Assembly: GCF_001941865.1 (NCBI RefSeq)
Contig: NZ_CP016162.1
Coordinates: 3,161,501-3,225,500, forward strand
Direction: 5' to 3'
Origin: Pseudomonas alcaliphila JAB1
GTDB taxonomy: Bacteria; Pseudomonadota; Gammaproteobacteria; Pseudomonadales; Pseudomonadaceae
Length of the DNA stretch: 64,000 bases
In this document: positions 20,514-28,816 of the stretch, piece by piece
How positions within the stretch are numbered: position 1 is the first letter of the stretch
Layout of the letters: each line of letters opens with the position of its first letter
The notes under the pieces: generated by a model
Databases searched by the model: none
The model's input: the letters and a program-made list of their open reading frames with translations, nothing else
What the model was told of the DNA's origin: nothing
Position numbers and translations under genes: made by a program

Positions 20514-20645
20514 ATGACAAAACACACCGAACCGAATAACCCGCCCGCTCGCCCGGCACCGGTGCCGATTCTCGATCCGTCGCCGAGCAACTGGCGCCTG
20601 CCGCGCCCGGGCCAGACCACGCCTTCCTGGAGGCTGAGCAAATGA
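20514..20645 (+). CDS. Proline-rich 43-residue microprotein coupled to xdhC
   Basis: A small frame reads MTKHTEPNNPPARPAPVPIL and ends GQTTPSWRLSK. Nine of its first 33 residues are proline; it has no membrane segment or metal motif. AGGTG lies about 8 bases before its ATG. Its TGA overlaps the xdhC ATG as ATGA, the arrangement of translational coupling. This makes it a plausible real gene of the xdh operon, or at least a coupling leader. I do not recognise a family. Confidence 0.5.
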   Translation: MTKHTEPNNPPARPAPVPILDPSPSNWRLPRPGQTTPSWRLSK

Positions 20646-21472
20646 GCTGGATCAGTGCCCTCGCCGAGCTGCAGCAAAAAGGTGAAGCCTGCGTGCTGGT
20701 GACCATCATCGAGGAACGCGGCTCGACGCCGCGTAATGCCGGCTCGAAGATGGTGGTCACCGCCGAGCGCATCTTCGAGACCATCGGCGGCGGCCATCTG
20801 GAGTACAAGGCCATGGAAATGGCCCGCGAGATGCTCGCCAGCCGCAGCCAGGACACGCGCCTGGAACGTTTCTCCCTCGGCGCCAGCCTGGGCCAGTGCT
20901 GCGGCGGCGCCACCGTGCTGCTGTTCGAGCCCATGGGTCAACCACAGGCGCAGATCGCCGTGTTCGGCGCCGGCCATGTCGGTCGCGCACTGGTGCCACT
21001 GCTCGCCAGTCTGCCGTGCAAGGTGCGCTGGATCGACTCACGGGAGAACGAATTCCCCGAACACATCCCCGCTGGTGCGCAGAAGATCGTCAACGACGAG
21101 GTGGTCGACGAGGTGGAGAACATGCCGCCCGGCAGCTACTACATCGTCATGACCCACAACCACCAGCTCGATCTGGAGCTGACCGCGGCGATCCTCAAAC
21201 GCGGCGACTTCGCCTACTACGGCCTGATCGGCTCGAAGACCAAACGCGTCAAGTTCGAGCATCGCCTGCGCGAGCGCGGCTTCGAGGAAACCCTGATGGC
21301 GCGCATGCGCTGCCCCATGGGCCTGGCCGAAGTGAAAGGCAAGCTGCCGGTGGAGATTGCCGTGTCCATCGCCGGTGAAGTAATTGCTACCTATAACGCA
21401 AGCTTCGGCCAGGACGTGAAGAAGGGTGAGTTCAGCGTCGCCAAGCTGTTGCCCGCCTCGCGCCGGTCCTGA
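20642..21472 (+). CDS. xdhC: Xanthine dehydrogenase accessory protein XdhC
   Basis: XdhC binds molybdenum cofactor, helps its sulphuration and inserts it into XdhB. The 276-residue protein has the N-terminal XdhC/CoxI domain (ERGSTPRNAGSKMVV, IGGGHLEYKAMEMA, SLGQCCGG) and a C-terminal Rossmann domain (FGAGHVGRALVPLL). Its ATG overlaps the stop of the preceding microprotein frame. Guanine deaminase follows after 73 bp. Confidence 0.95.
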   Translation: MSWISALAELQQKGEACVLVTIIEERGSTPRNAGSKMVVTAERIFETIGGGHLEYKAMEMAREMLASRSQDTRLERFSLGASLGQCCGGATVLLFEPMGQPQAQIAVFGAGHVGRALVPLLASLPCKVRWIDSRENEFPEHIPAGAQKIVNDEVVDEVENMPPGSYYIVMTHNHQLDLELTAAILKRGDFAYYGLIGSKTKRVKFEHRLRERGFEETLMARMRCPMGLAEVKGKLPVEIAVSIAGEVIATYNASFGQDVKKGEFSVAKLLPASRRS

Positions 21473-21545
21473 CTCTTGGTGCGCTGTGCGCACCTACCCC
21501 CATTTTTATGGCGCGCCCAGCGCGCACCCCACGCATGAGATCCGA

Positions 21546-22853
21546 ATGATGAGTAACACCCGCAAAGCCTACCGCGCCGCCATCCTGCACAGCCTCGCCG
21601 ACCCAGCCGTGGTCGGTGTCGAGCAGTCCTATGAGCATTTCGAGGACGGCATCCTGCTGATCGAAAACGGCAAGGTCGCTCAGGTCGGCGCGGCTGCCGA
21701 GCTGCTGCCCAAGCTGGCCGGTGTCGAGGTTCAACACTACCGCGACGCGCTGATCACCCCCGGCTTCATCGACACCCATATCCACTACCCGCAGACCGGC
21801 ATGATCGCCTCCTACGGCGAGCAGTTGCTGGACTGGCTCAACACCTACACCTTCCCGACCGAGCGACAGTTCGAAGACCAGGCCCATGCCAGCGACGTGG
21901 CGGCGATCTTCCTCAAGGAGCTGCTGCGCAACGGCACCACCACCGCCCTGGTATTCGGCAGCGTGCACCCGCAGTCGGTGGACGCCTTCTTCGAGCAGGC
22001 CGACAAGCTCAACTTGCGCATGATCGCCGGCAAGGTGCTGATGGATCGCAACGCCCCGGACTACCTGACCGACACCGCCGAGTCCGGCTACGCCGAGAGC
22101 AAGGCACTGATCGAGCGTTGGCACGGCAAGGGCCGCCTGCACTATGCGGTCACCCCGCGCTTCGCCCCGACCAGTACGCCGGAGCAACTGGAGCTGGCCG
22201 GCAAGCTGCTGGGCGAGTACCCGGACCTGTACATGCACACCCACCTGTCCGAGAACCGCAAGGAAATCGAATGGGTCAAGGCACTGTTTCCCGAGCGCAA
22301 GGGCTACCTCGACGTCTACGACCACCACAAGCTGATCGGCCCGCGCGCGGTGTTCGCCCATGGCGTACACCTGTGCGACGACGAGTGCAAGCGCCTGGCC
22401 GAAACCGGCTCGGCCGTGGCCTTCTGCCCCACCTCCAACCTGTTCCTCGGCAGCGGCCTGTTCGACCTGAACAAGCTGGAAGCCCATGGCGTGCGCGTCG
22501 GCCTCGGCACCGACGTCGGCGCCGGCACCAGCTTCAGCCAGCTGCAATCGCTGAACGAGGCGTACAAGGTGATGCAGCTGCAGGGCAAGAAACTCGACCC
22601 GTTCAAGTCGCTGTACCTGGCCACCTTGGGCGGCGCCAATGCGCTGTACCTGGACGACAAGCTGGGCAACTTCCTGCCCGGCAAGGACGCCGACTTCCTG
22701 GTGCTGGACTACAACGCCACGCCGCTGATCAGCTACCGCATGCAGCAGGCCAAGAGCCTGGAGGAGCGCCTGTTCGCCCTGACCATGCTTGGCGATGACC
22801 GCGCCGTGAAAGAGACCTTCGCCGCGGGTGTATCGGTGCACCAGCGCGATTGA
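21546..22853 (+). CDS. guaD: Guanine deaminase
   Basis: Guanine deaminase hydrolyses guanine to xanthine and ammonia, feeding XdhAB. The 435-residue amidohydrolase has metal ligands His78 and His80 (DTHIHYPQ), MHTHLSEN, FAHGVHL and the aspartate in GLGTDVGAG. Two ATG codons are adjacent (21546 and 21549); either may be used. The preceding sequence is a weak ribosome site (GAGATCCG). It ends the xdh operon and is convergent with the GntR gene, with a bidirectional terminator between. Confidence 0.95.
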   Translation: MMSNTRKAYRAAILHSLADPAVVGVEQSYEHFEDGILLIENGKVAQVGAAAELLPKLAGVEVQHYRDALITPGFIDTHIHYPQTGMIASYGEQLLDWLNTYTFPTERQFEDQAHASDVAAIFLKELLRNGTTTALVFGSVHPQSVDAFFEQADKLNLRMIAGKVLMDRNAPDYLTDTAESGYAESKALIERWHGKGRLHYAVTPRFAPTSTPEQLELAGKLLGEYPDLYMHTHLSENRKEIEWVKALFPERKGYLDVYDHHKLIGPRAVFAHGVHLCDDECKRLAETGSAVAFCPTSNLFLGSGLFDLNKLEAHGVRVGLGTDVGAGTSFSQLQSLNEAYKVMQLQGKKLDPFKSLYLATLGGANALYLDDKLGNFLPGKDADFLVLDYNATPLISYRMQQAKSLEERLFALTMLGDDRAVKETFAAGVSVHQRD

Positions 22854-22873
22854 AACGAACAGCCTGATCGCCT

Positions 22874-22936
22874 TGTAGGAGTCGGCTTGCCGGCGATCAA
22901 TTCACTAGCGCATCGCTGGCAAGCCAGCTCCTACAA
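22874..22936. repeat. REP-like inverted repeat
   Basis: TGTAGGAGTCGGCTTGCCGGCG faces CGCTGGCAAGCCAGCTCCTACA across a 17-base spacer. It sits in the convergent gap between guaD and the GntR gene. Confidence 0.7.
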
Positions 22937-22964
22937 AAATACGCCTCAACGTAGACACGCCAAT

Positions 22965-23000
22965 GAAAAAGCCCCGATGCTCGCGCAGCGGGGCTTTCTT
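22965..23000. terminator. Bidirectional terminator between guaD and gntR
   Basis: GAAAAAGCCCCG and CGGGGCTTTCTT form a stem with A/T tails on both sides. It serves guaD on the plus strand and the GntR gene on the minus strand. Confidence 0.85.
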
Positions 23001-23016
23001 GATTACACGCAACGAA

Positions 23017-23784
23017 TCAGCGATTGGCAGCGCTGCGACCCGGCTTTTTCTTGGTCTGCAGCAGGTGCGAGAACACTGCGTGCAGGTCGTCCGAGGCGCT
23101 TTCCTCGTCCAGGTTGAGCTTGCTGTCGATGTGGTCCATGTGGTGCATCATCAGGTGCACCGCACGCTCGGCGTCACGCGCTTCGATGGCGTCGATCAGT
23201 TGGTTGTGTTCGTCGTAGGAGCAATGCGAGCGGCTGCCGCTTTCGTACTGGGCGATGATCAACGAGGTCTGCGACACCAGGCTGCGCTGGAAGCTTACCA
23301 GCGGCGCATTACGCGCGGCCTCGGCCAGCTTCAGGTGGAACTCGCCGGACAGGCGAATACCCGCACCACGATCACCACGGGAGAAACTGTCCTGCTCGTC
23401 CTTGACCATCTGCCGCAGCTCGGCCAGTTGCTCGGCTGTCGCGTGCTCGACGGCCAGTTCGGTGATGGCGCGCTCGACCAGGCGGCGTGCATAGAAGATC
23501 TGCCGAGCTTCTTCGACGCTCGGGCTGGCGACTACCGCACCGCGGTTCGGGCGCAGCAGTACCACACCCTCGTGGGCCAGTCGTGACAGGGCGCGGCGAA
23601 TGATGGTGCGACTGACGCCGAAGATCTCACCCAGCGCCTCTTCACTCAGCTTGGTGCCGGGCGCCAGACGCTGCTCGAGAATGGCATCGAAGATATGGGC
23701 ATATACGACATCGTCCTGAGTCCCGCTGCGGCTGCTTTTGCCCACGCGCGGCTGCTTCTTGAGAGGCTGCAATTGATCGTTCAT
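23017..23784 (-). CDS. GntR-family regulator (FCD type) of purine catabolism
   Basis: This 255-residue regulator has a winged helix (EIFGVSRTIIRRALSRLAHE, about residues 54-73) and an FCD domain with the metal-binding histidines expected of that fold (EFHLKLAE, DEHNQLIDAI, VHLMMHHMDHI). It lies between guanine deaminase and the purine permease, divergent from the latter. TTGTATACAA-type palindromes occur in its own upstream region and before many purine and glyoxylate genes, so it is the likely binder. That assignment is inference. The start MNDQLQ at 23784 is favoured, but an ATG-equivalent 15 bp upstream is possible. Confidence 0.88.
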   Translation of the reverse strand: MNDQLQPLKKQPRVGKSSRSGTQDDVVYAHIFDAILEQRLAPGTKLSEEALGEIFGVSRTIIRRALSRLAHEGVVLLRPNRGAVVASPSVEEARQIFYARRLVERAITELAVEHATAEQLAELRQMVKDEQDSFSRGDRGAGIRLSGEFHLKLAEAARNAPLVSFQRSLVSQTSLIIAQYESGSRSHCSYDEHNQLIDAIEARDAERAVHLMMHHMDHIDSKLNLDEESASDDLHAVFSHLLQTKKKPGRSAANR

Positions 23785-23888
23785 TCTGGCTCGCGTCAAT
23801 GAGAGTCGGCGACACTGCGACTCTACTGTGTTCTACCCGGTAGCTGACAAGCTCCGAGCGAAAAAACATCAGAAAAAAATTAAGACAA

Positions 23889-23898
23889 TTGTACACAA
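23889..23898. promoter_or_regulatory. TTGTATACAA-type box upstream of gntR
   Basis: TTGTACACAA is one base from the perfect palindrome and lies 105 bp before the regulator start. It suggests autoregulation. Confidence 0.55.
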
Positions 23899-24210
23899 GT
23901 CAATCAGCCATCACACCCTTCGTTGTATGACGTCGTAGCTGACCCTCGCCCGCATATCACCCACCTCTGAGCGCAGAACAACAAATTCTTTCTTTATATA
24001 CAGCCGTCCTCTCAGTTCATTAGCGGCTAAGAACCCGGTCAGGCTGCCGAGCCGACGCTAGATCGAGCGTCGTCCTCAACCAAGCAAAAATCCCATCCAT
24101 TTGTTTTATAAGAATTTTATTTAAAGCTCTGAAGGGATTGTCGCCAAATCCATCCATTTTTCCATCCGCAGGTTCGACTGGTGCGATTAATGCAACACTA
24201 AAAACATTAA

Positions 24211-24271
24211 TTGCATTTTTTGTATACAACCGCATAATCGCGCCTGAGTGACTTCTTGACCGCTCGGTCAA
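24211..24271 (+). promoter_or_regulatory. azgA promoter with both operator types
   Basis: A perfect TTGTATACAA lies at 24220-24229, inside a possible promoter TTGCAT (24211-24216), 16 bases, CATAAT (24233-24238). Downstream is the best RutR-like box of the window, TTGACCGCTCGGTCAA (24256-24271), with both half-sites perfect. The rest of the A/T-rich 593 bp gap (23785-24377) holds no supported gene. Confidence 0.7.
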
Positions 24272-24377
24272 CAACTTAGCCAGGAAGCACCACCGAAAAC
24301 ACCGCCTGCCTCAGAGAGCATTGTTCTTGCGCAAGGCTCTGGGCGGTACACAACAAGAGAGATGAGGAGTACCCGCT

Positions 24378-25718
24378 GTGGAAAGCGTCAAACAAGAACA
24401 ACACGCGAATCAACTGGCAAGAGGTGGCCTGCTCGACCGCTTCTTCAAACTGACCGAGCACCGCACCACCATCAAGACCGAGCTGCTGGCCGGCCTGACG
24501 ACCTTCGTCACCATGGCCTACATCATCTTCGTCAATCCCAACATCATGGCCACTGCCGGCATCGATCATGGCGCCGCCTTCGTCGCCACCTGCATCGGGG
24601 CGGCCCTGGGCTGCTTCCTGATGGGCCTGTACGCCAACTGGCCAGTCGGCCTGGCGCCGGGCATGGGCCTGAACGCGTTCTTCACCTACACCGTCGTCGG
24701 TGAAATGGGCTACAGCTGGCAGATCGCACTGGGCGCGGTGTTCATCTCCGGCGTGCTGTTCATGATCATGAGCCTGTCGAAGATCCGCGAATGGCTGCTC
24801 AACAGCATCCCGATGAGCCTGCGCTTCGCCATGGGTGCCGGGGTCGGCCTGTTCCTCGGCCTGATCGGCCTGAAGACCGCCGGTATCGTCGTCGACAGCC
24901 CGGCCACCCTGCTGACCATGGGTTCGTTCAGTAATCCTTCGGCGCTGCTCGCCGCCGTATGCTTCCTGATGATCGCCGTGCTCAGCCACCGCAACGTGTT
25001 TGGCGCCATCCTCTTCAGCATGCTCGGCGTCACTGCGCTGGGCTGGGCACTGGGCCTGGTGGAATACAACGGACTGGTGTCGATGCCACCGAGCCTGGCC
25101 CCGACCTTCCTGGCCATGGACATCGCCGGCGCGTTTAACGTGGCGATGATCAGCGTGATTCTGGCCTTCCTCTTCGTGAACATGTTCGACACCGCCGGCA
25201 CCCTGATGGGCGTGGCCCATCGCGCCAACCTGGTGGATGAAGACGGCAAGATCCACAACCTGTCCAAGGCGCTGAAAGCCGACTCCACTTCCAGCGTAGT
25301 GGGCGCCATGGTTGGCTGCCCGCCAGTGACCAGCTACGTGGAAAGCGCCTCGGGCGTCGCCGCCGGTGGCCGTACCGGGTTGACCGCAGTGGCCGTGGGC
25401 ATGCTGTTCCTCGCCGCGATGTTCTTCGCTCCGCTGGCCGGCATGATCCCGGCTTACGCCACCGCCGGCGCGCTGATCTACGTGGCGATGCTGATGATGA
25501 GCGGCATGGCGCACATCGATTGGAAAGACCATACCGATACCATCCCGGCCATCGTCACCGTGGTGATGATGCCGCTGACCTTCTCTATCGCCAACGGCAT
25601 CGCCCTGGGCTTTCTCACCTACGCGACGCTGAAACTGCTGACTGGCCAGAGTGACAAGGTCTCGTTGAGCCTGTACGTGCTGTGCCTGATCTTCATCGCC
25701 AAGTTCGCCTTCCTCTGA
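24378..25718 (+). CDS. Purine permease, AzgA-type NCS2 family
   Basis: This 446-residue inner-membrane transporter has 12-14 hydrophobic segments and the AzgA-branch motifs ELLAGLTTFVTMAYIIFVNP, GLAPGMGLNAFFTY and GCPPVTSYVESASGVAAGGRTG. That branch imports adenine, guanine or hypoxanthine by proton symport. Translation starts at GTG (24378) with GAGGAG ten bases upstream. Its promoter carries both cluster operators. A terminator follows at 25741-25770. Confidence 0.92.
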   Translation: MESVKQEQHANQLARGGLLDRFFKLTEHRTTIKTELLAGLTTFVTMAYIIFVNPNIMATAGIDHGAAFVATCIGAALGCFLMGLYANWPVGLAPGMGLNAFFTYTVVGEMGYSWQIALGAVFISGVLFMIMSLSKIREWLLNSIPMSLRFAMGAGVGLFLGLIGLKTAGIVVDSPATLLTMGSFSNPSALLAAVCFLMIAVLSHRNVFGAILFSMLGVTALGWALGLVEYNGLVSMPPSLAPTFLAMDIAGAFNVAMISVILAFLFVNMFDTAGTLMGVAHRANLVDEDGKIHNLSKALKADSTSSVVGAMVGCPPVTSYVESASGVAAGGRTGLTAVAVGMLFLAAMFFAPLAGMIPAYATAGALIYVAMLMMSGMAHIDWKDHTDTIPAIVTVVMMPLTFSIANGIALGFLTYATLKLLTGQSDKVSLSLYVLCLIFIAKFAFL

Positions 25719-25740
25719 CGGCGAGCGCTCCACGCTGATC

Positions 25741-25770
25741 GAAGCCCCGGCCTTGTGCCGGGGCTTTTCG
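25741..25770 (+). terminator. Terminator after the purine permease
   Basis: AAGCCCCGGC-CTTGT-GCCGGGGCTTTT is a strong stem with a T tail, 22 bases after the stop. Confidence 0.88.
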
Positions 25771-25921
25771 TTTGGCCCATCAACCGCAGACAGACGCGCG
25801 CCTCGCATGCATATCGCCGGCCGCGGATTTGATCCGGGCTACGGGTCGCGCGCACCAGTTTCGACGCGCTGCACGGTGCCGCGTGGGGTTCCGGTGCGCG
25901 CGGCGCACCCTACACGCGGAC

Positions 25922-25949
25922 GAAAAAAAGCCCGCAGTGTGAGCGGGCA
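25922..25949 (-). terminator. Terminator of the HIU hydrolase gene
   Basis: On the minus strand, GCCCGCTCACACTGCGGGC is followed by seven T. It lies about 65 bases after the HIU hydrolase stop. The remainder of 25771-25921 shows nothing supported. Confidence 0.8.
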
Positions 25950-26014
25950 TAAGGACTCAAACGAGTCTGAGGGTGACAAGCATTCGTCTGGCAGGCTGTT
26001 GGCCTGCCAGTCAC

Positions 26015-26368
26015 TCAGCTACCGCGGTAGGTGGAGTAGCTGTAGGGAGAAATCAGCAATGGCACATGGTAGTGCTCCTGGCCGGCATCGATGCCGAAGC
26101 GCAGGACGACCACGTCGAGAAATGCCGTATCCGGCAGTTTCACGCCACGAGCGCGGTAGTAGTCGCCAGCATGGAAATGCAACTGGTAGACCCCCGTGCG
26201 GTAGTCGTCACCTTGCAGCACCGGCGCATCGCAACGGCCGTCGTGGTTGGTGGTAACGCTGTTGATCAGTTCCAGCTGCGCGCCTTCGACGCGGTACAGC
26301 TCGACCTTGATGTCACTCCCTGGGCAGCCATGCGCGGCGTCCAGTACATGTGTAGTCAAACGTCCCAT
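26015..26368 (-). CDS. uraH: 5-hydroxyisourate hydrolase (transthyretin-like)
   Basis: This enzyme opens 5-hydroxyisourate, the product of urate oxidation, to OHCU. The 117-residue protein starts LTTHVLDAAHGCPG and ends with the diagnostic C-terminal tetrapeptide YRGS (PYSYSTYRGS). The active-site histidines are in THVLD and EHYHVPLL. It has no signal peptide, so it is cytoplasmic. It is divergent from puuE across a 402 bp region with two TTGTATACAA-type boxes. Confidence 0.95.
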   Translation of the reverse strand: MGRLTTHVLDAAHGCPGSDIKVELYRVEGAQLELINSVTTNHDGRCDAPVLQGDDYRTGVYQLHFHAGDYYRARGVKLPDTAFLDVVVLRFGIDAGQEHYHVPLLISPYSYSTYRGS

Positions 26369-26505
26369 GGGTCTCGGATGCTCGTGGCGATCAGCGCCCT
26401 ACGAACACCACACCTCCTCTACTCTGTTGAAATCGGCTCGTCGCAGTGCTCCGACGCAATCGCAGGATAGCACGCAGAGCGAATATAAAACACTTTAAGC
26501 ACAAA

Positions 26506-26515
26506 TTGTACACAA
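26506..26515. promoter_or_regulatory. TTGTATACAA-type box upstream of uraH
   Basis: ATTGTACACAAT (26505-26516) is nearly palindromic and lies 137 bp before the uraH start in an A/T-rich stretch. The sequence from 26517 to 26660 shows no further feature. Confidence 0.55.
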
Positions 26516-26666
26516 TAAATCCAATGCAGATGCCATGCACGCACCAAAGCGGCTCATCACCCACGCCATCGCCAGCCAGCAGCCACGGCACAAGCAGCGT
26601 GCATTGCTGACCACCCAGGCAATTTTTTCTCGTTCGCGCGCAGAGAAGAAAATGCTGAAAAGTCGA

Positions 26667-26696
26667 TTTACAAACGGCAATTAACTTTGTATACAA
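26667..26696 (+). promoter_or_regulatory. puuE promoter with embedded TTGTATACAA operator
   Basis: TTTACA (26667-26672), 17 bases and TATACA (26690-26695) make a good sigma-70 promoter. The -10 lies inside the perfect palindrome TTGTATACAA (26687-26696), so a bound regulator would block RNA polymerase directly. Confidence 0.7.
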
Positions 26697-26770
26697 TTAA
26701 CTATCCCGGTCGCGTAGCCGTCGATTATCCGGCACGCAGTGACCGCAACGTTCCAGATAGGAAGACTGCA

Positions 26771-27697
26771 GTGAACGCTGATTACCCACGCGATTTGATC
26801 GGCTACGGCGCAAACCCTCCCCACCCGCACTGGCCGGACGATGCCCGCATCGCCCTGTCCTTCGTGCTCAATTACGAAGAAGGTGGCGAGCGCAACATCC
26901 TGCATGGCGACAAGGAGTCCGAGGCTTTTCTCTCCGAGATGGTCGCCGCCCAGCCGCTGCAGGGCCAGCGCAACCTGTGCATGGAGTCGCTCTACGAGTA
27001 CGGCAGCCGCACCGGTGTCTGGCGCCTGCTCAACCTGTTCAAGAAGCACGACATTCCGCTGACCATCTTCGCCGTGGCCATGGCCGCCCAGCGCCACCCT
27101 GATGTGATCCGCGAAATGGTCGCCGCCGGGCATGAGATCTGCAGCCACGGCTATCGCTGGATCGACTACCAGAACATGGACGAAGCCACCGAGCGCGAGC
27201 ACATGTTCGAGGCCATCCGCATCCTCACCGAACTGACCGGCGAGCGTCCGCTGGGCTGGTACACCGGCCGCCTGGGCCCGAACACCCGTCGCCTCGTGCG
27301 CGAGGAAGGCGGCTTTCTCTACGACTCCGACACCTACGATGACGACCTGCCCTACTGGGACCCGGCCAGCACCGCAGAAAACCCGCATCTGGTGATCCCC
27401 TACACCCTGGACACCAACGACATGCGCTTCACCCAGGTGCAGGGCTTCAACAAGGGCGACGATTTCTTCGAATACCTCAAGGACGCCTTCGACGTGCTCT
27501 ACGCCGAAGGCGAGGCCGGCGCGCCGAAGATGCTGTCGATCGGTATGCACTGCCGCCTGCTCGGCCGTCCGGCCCGCCTGGCCTCGCTGGCGCGCTTCAT
27601 CGACTACGTGAAGAGCCACGACAAGGTCTGGTGCGCCCGCCGGGTCGACATCGCCAGGCACTGGCACGCCACCCATCCCTTCCGCGCGACCGAATGA
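26771..27697 (+). CDS. puuE: Allantoinase PuuE (polysaccharide-deacetylase fold)
   Basis: PuuE is the metal-independent allantoinase of Pseudomonas that converts allantoin to allantoate. The 308-residue protein is of the NodB/polysaccharide deacetylase fold (ALSFVLNYEEGGE, HEICSHGYRW, GWYTGRLGPNTRRLV) and matches PuuE rather than carbohydrate deacetylases. Translation is taken from GTG 26771, preceded by AGGAAG; a longer reading would start inside the operator. The OHCU decarboxylase gene follows 11 bp later. Confidence 0.92.
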   Translation: MNADYPRDLIGYGANPPHPHWPDDARIALSFVLNYEEGGERNILHGDKESEAFLSEMVAAQPLQGQRNLCMESLYEYGSRTGVWRLLNLFKKHDIPLTIFAVAMAAQRHPDVIREMVAAGHEICSHGYRWIDYQNMDEATEREHMFEAIRILTELTGERPLGWYTGRLGPNTRRLVREEGGFLYDSDTYDDDLPYWDPASTAENPHLVIPYTLDTNDMRFTQVQGFNKGDDFFEYLKDAFDVLYAEGEAGAPKMLSIGMHCRLLGRPARLASLARFIDYVKSHDKVWCARRVDIARHWHATHPFRATE

Positions 27698-27708
27698 GAG
27701 AGCCGCCC

Positions 27709-28224
27709 ATGAGCCGTTTCCAGACCCTGACCCCTTCCACGCTGAGCCGCGACGCCTTCGTCACCGCCTTCGCCGACATTTACGAGCACTCGCCCTGGGT
27801 CGCCGAGAGGGCTTATGACCTTGGCCTGGACGATAGCGTGGACGACATCGACGGCCTGCAGCAGCGCATGGCTGACATCCTCCTGTCTGCCAGTCATGAG
27901 GCGCAGCTGGCGCTGATCAACGCGCACCCGGATCTGGCCGGCAAAGCTGCCGTGCGTGGCGAGCTGACCGCCTCCAGCACCGCCGAGCAGTCCGGCGCCG
28001 GCATTCACGAATGCACCGCCGAGGAGTTCGCCCGCTTCACCGAACTCAACGACGCCTACAAGGCCAAGTTCGGCTTCCCCTTCATCAAGGCCGTCAAGGG
28101 CAGCAACCGCCACCAGATCCTGGCCGCCTTCGAGGAACGCATCCATAACACCCCGGAGCAGGAATTCGCCACCGCCCTGGCCGAGATCAACAAGATCGCC
28201 CTATTCCGCCTGCAGCAGCTGTAA
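27709..28224 (+). CDS. uraD: OHCU decarboxylase
   Basis: UraD decarboxylates 2-oxo-4-hydroxy-4-carboxy-5-ureidoimidazoline to S-allantoin. The 171-residue all-helical protein has the active-site elements INAHPDLAGKAAVRGELTAS, SSTAEQSGAG and the FGFPFIKAVKG segment typical of the family. It is packed in an operon with puuE before and ureidoglycolate lyase 41 bp after, leaving no room for allantoicase. Confidence 0.94.
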   Translation: MSRFQTLTPSTLSRDAFVTAFADIYEHSPWVAERAYDLGLDDSVDDIDGLQQRMADILLSASHEAQLALINAHPDLAGKAAVRGELTASSTAEQSGAGIHECTAEEFARFTELNDAYKAKFGFPFIKAVKGSNRHQILAAFEERIHNTPEQEFATALAEINKIALFRLQQL

Positions 28225-28265
28225 AACAGCCGTCCATTCAATCGAACAGAACAAGTAGAACAGCC

Positions 28266-28769
28266 ATGCGTAGCCTGACCATCGAGCCCCTGAGCAAAGA
28301 AGCCTTCGCCCCTTTCGGTGACGTGATCGAAACCGACGGCAGCGACTTCTTCATGATCAACAACGGTTCCACCCGCCGCTATCACAAGCTGGCCACGGTG
28401 CAGACCGCACAGCCGGAGGACCAGGCCATCATCAGCATCTTCAGCGCCGAGGCGCTGCAGATGCCGCTGACCATCCGCATGCTGGAACGCCATCCGCTGG
28501 GCAGCCAGGCCTTTATTCCGCTGCTCGGCAACCCCTTTCTGATCGTGGTCGCGCCAGTTGGCGATGTACCTGTATCAGGGTCCGTCCGTGCCTTCCTCAG
28601 CAATGGCAGGCAGGGCATCAATTACCATCGCGGCGTCTGGCACCACCCGGTGCTGACGATCGAAAAGCGGGATGACTTCCTGGTGGTTGATCGCAGTGGT
28701 TCCGGCAACAACTGCGATGAGCATTTCTTCAATGAGGACGAGCTTCTTCTCCTCAACCCCCACCAATAA
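28266..28769 (+). CDS. allA: Ureidoglycolate lyase
   Basis: This enzyme splits ureidoglycolate to glyoxylate and urea. The 167-residue cupin-fold protein has the N-terminal IEPLSKEAFAPFGDVIE, the central MLERHPLGSQAFIPL with a metal or substrate histidine, and GINYHRGVWHHPV with histidines of the active site. Its substrate normally comes from allantoicase, which is not encoded in this window. GTG-started puuD follows after 47 bp. Confidence 0.93.
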   Translation: MRSLTIEPLSKEAFAPFGDVIETDGSDFFMINNGSTRRYHKLATVQTAQPEDQAIISIFSAEALQMPLTIRMLERHPLGSQAFIPLLGNPFLIVVAPVGDVPVSGSVRAFLSNGRQGINYHRGVWHHPVLTIEKRDDFLVVDRSGSGNNCDEHFFNEDELLLLNPHQ

Positions 28770-28816
28770 GAGAAGCCCGGGGCTGGCGTGCCTATCCCGG
28801 GAAAGAGGTACAGATC

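Noticed and set aside
24020..24274. An 84-codon minus-strand frame before the purine permease
   Set aside because: It covers the promoter and both operators, lacks a ribosome site and shows no similarity I recognise.
26687..26770. Upstream extension of puuE from a TTG
   Set aside because: The TTG is part of the TTGTATACAA operator; GTG 26771 has a ribosome site and starts the conserved domain.
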